From an uncultured Terrimonas sp. (GTDB taxonomy: Bacteria; Bacteroidota; Bacteroidia; Chitinophagales; Chitinophagaceae): a stretch of 5,630 nucleotides of DNA. Position 1 is the first letter of the stretch; every line of letters starts with the position of its first letter. The notes under the pieces are model-generated. The model ran no database searches. It was not told the DNA's origin and saw only the letters and a program-made list of their open reading frames with translations. Of the stretch, positions 5,008 through 5,630 are shown one piece after another. A program made the translations under genes and the position numbers. Where the stretch lies: positions 1-5,630 of the forward strand of contig CAMPJQ010000213.1 in the NCBI GenBank assembly GCA_946886925.1, read 5' to 3'.

Positions 5008-5630
5008 ATGCTTCCCGCCATCCATATAGAAAACCTGAGCTTTGAATACAAGGGTAATACCCGGAAAGCTGTAAGGCAGCTCAATTTGCAGGTGGAGCAA
5101 GGCGATCGCTTCGGAATTTTTGGACCTAATGGTGCAGGCAAAACCACTTTAATGAACCTCATGACGGGCTTACTGCCTTATACAGCAGGATCCGTTCAAC
5201 TGCTGGGGCATGAAATAAAAAACAATAAAAGATTTATCAATACCCTATTTGGTTTCGTGCCGCAGGATTTTTCCTTTTACCATGAACTGAGCCCCGTGGA
5301 GAATATGGAGTTTTTTGGTGCATGGGCGGGACTTCATAAGAAGGAGATACAACAAAAAATAAATGATTTACTGAACATCATGTCTTTACAGGCTGTTCGC
5401 AATAAGCCGGTAAACACATTTTCAGGTGGTATGAAGCGCAGGGTAAATCTTGCTATTGCTGTAATGCATGAGCCTCATATCTTATTTTTGGATGAGCCTA
5501 CGGTGGGTGTGGATGTACAAACACGGCATGCCATCATACATTACCTGAAAACACTGAATGAAAAAGGCACAACACTCATATATACATCGCACCAGCTAAA
5601 AGAAGCAGAAGACCTTTGCAATAAAATAGC
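5008..5630 (+). CDS. ABC transporter ATP-binding protein (ABC-2/CcmA type exporter), 3' end outside window
   Basis: The first 207 codons are present and open to the window edge. All nucleotide-binding motifs can be read: Walker A GPNGAGKTT (39-47), Q-loop Gln86 in VPQD, signature FSGGM (138-142), Walker B ILFLDEP (158-164), D-loop GVD (167-169) and the switch His195 in TSHQ. Together with the LSPVENMEFFG segment (94-104), this places it among CcmA-like ATPases of ABC-2 exporters, which pair with a membrane permease usually encoded next; that gene is not in the window. The ATG at 5008 is chosen because the family N-terminus (IHIENLSFEYKG) begins just after it; the frame is open back to 4831 but only through repeat sequence and without an ATG. 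There is no Shine-Dalgarno sequence; the leader is the heptad array. The context suggests export of the pigment or a precursor (inference). Confidence 0.93.
   Translation, partial: MLPAIHIENLSFEYKGNTRKAVRQLNLQVEQGDRFGIFGPNGAGKTTLMNLMTGLLPYTAGSVQLLGHEIKNNKRFINTLFGFVPQDFSFYHELSPVENMEFFGAWAGLHKKEIQQKINDLLNIMSLQAVRNKPVNTFSGGMKRRVNLAIAVMHEPHILFLDEPTVGVDVQTRHAIIHYLKTLNEKGTTLIYTSHQLKEAEDLCNKI

Noticed and set aside
4814..5029. 71-codon ORF between the BtrH-like gene and the ABC gene as an independent protein
   Set aside because: Almost all of it is made of the heptad arrays, which have no stops in any frame; the apparent hydrophobic periodicity is a repeat artefact, and it overlaps the ABC start in another frame.

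Overview
The window looks like chromosomal DNA of a Bacteroidota bacterium, most likely a flexirubin-type pigment producer of the Chitinophagaceae or a related family. The reasons are three exact or near-exact Bacteroidota -7 boxes (TAnnTTTG) at plausible distances from start codons, almost no Shine-Dalgarno sequences, moderate GC, and gene content typical of flexirubin/dialkylresorcinol clusters. Genus assignment is not possible from the sequence alone.

Layout. (1) At the left edge, on the minus strand, is the N-terminal part of a secreted beta-barrel-like outer-membrane protein (cut by the window at base 1). (2) A 185-bp divergent promoter region follows, with a TAnnTTTG box on each strand. 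(3) All remaining genes are on the plus strand: a small secreted protein of unknown function (499-1011); DarA, the flavodoxin-like dialkylresorcinol-forming enzyme (1024-1932); DarB, the KASIII-like ketosynthase (1993-3150, with its own promoter in front); a 247-bp spacer with short repeats; a 137-aa protein of unknown function (3398-3811); a BtrH-type acyltransferase/peptidase-fold protein overlapping it by 17 bp (3795-4814); a 193-bp spacer made mostly of heptanucleotide repeats; and the first 207 codons of an ABC-2-type exporter ATPase (5008 to the edge).

How the genes may work together. In characterised systems DarB condenses two fatty-acid-derived acyl units to a 1,3-cyclohexanedione, and DarA aromatises it to a 2,5-dialkylresorcinol. 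In flexirubins this resorcinol is esterified to an aryl-polyene carboxylic acid. A BtrH-like protein (family precedent: acyl transfer from a carrier protein) and an ABC exporter directly downstream fit the later steps, ester formation and export. That assignment is an inference; the aryl-polyene genes are not in the window.

The most unusual structure is the spacer before the ABC gene. It holds ten 7-bp units related to GTTACAG (4829-4898), then nine exact 7-bp units of YTCTTAC (4942-5004) that end three bases before the ABC start codon. Three copies of the first heptad type recur after darB (3175-3195). Because 7 is not a multiple of 3, copy-number change would shift reading frames, and an ORF that starts at the btrH-like stop codon (TAATG) runs through the arrays and overlaps the ABC start.
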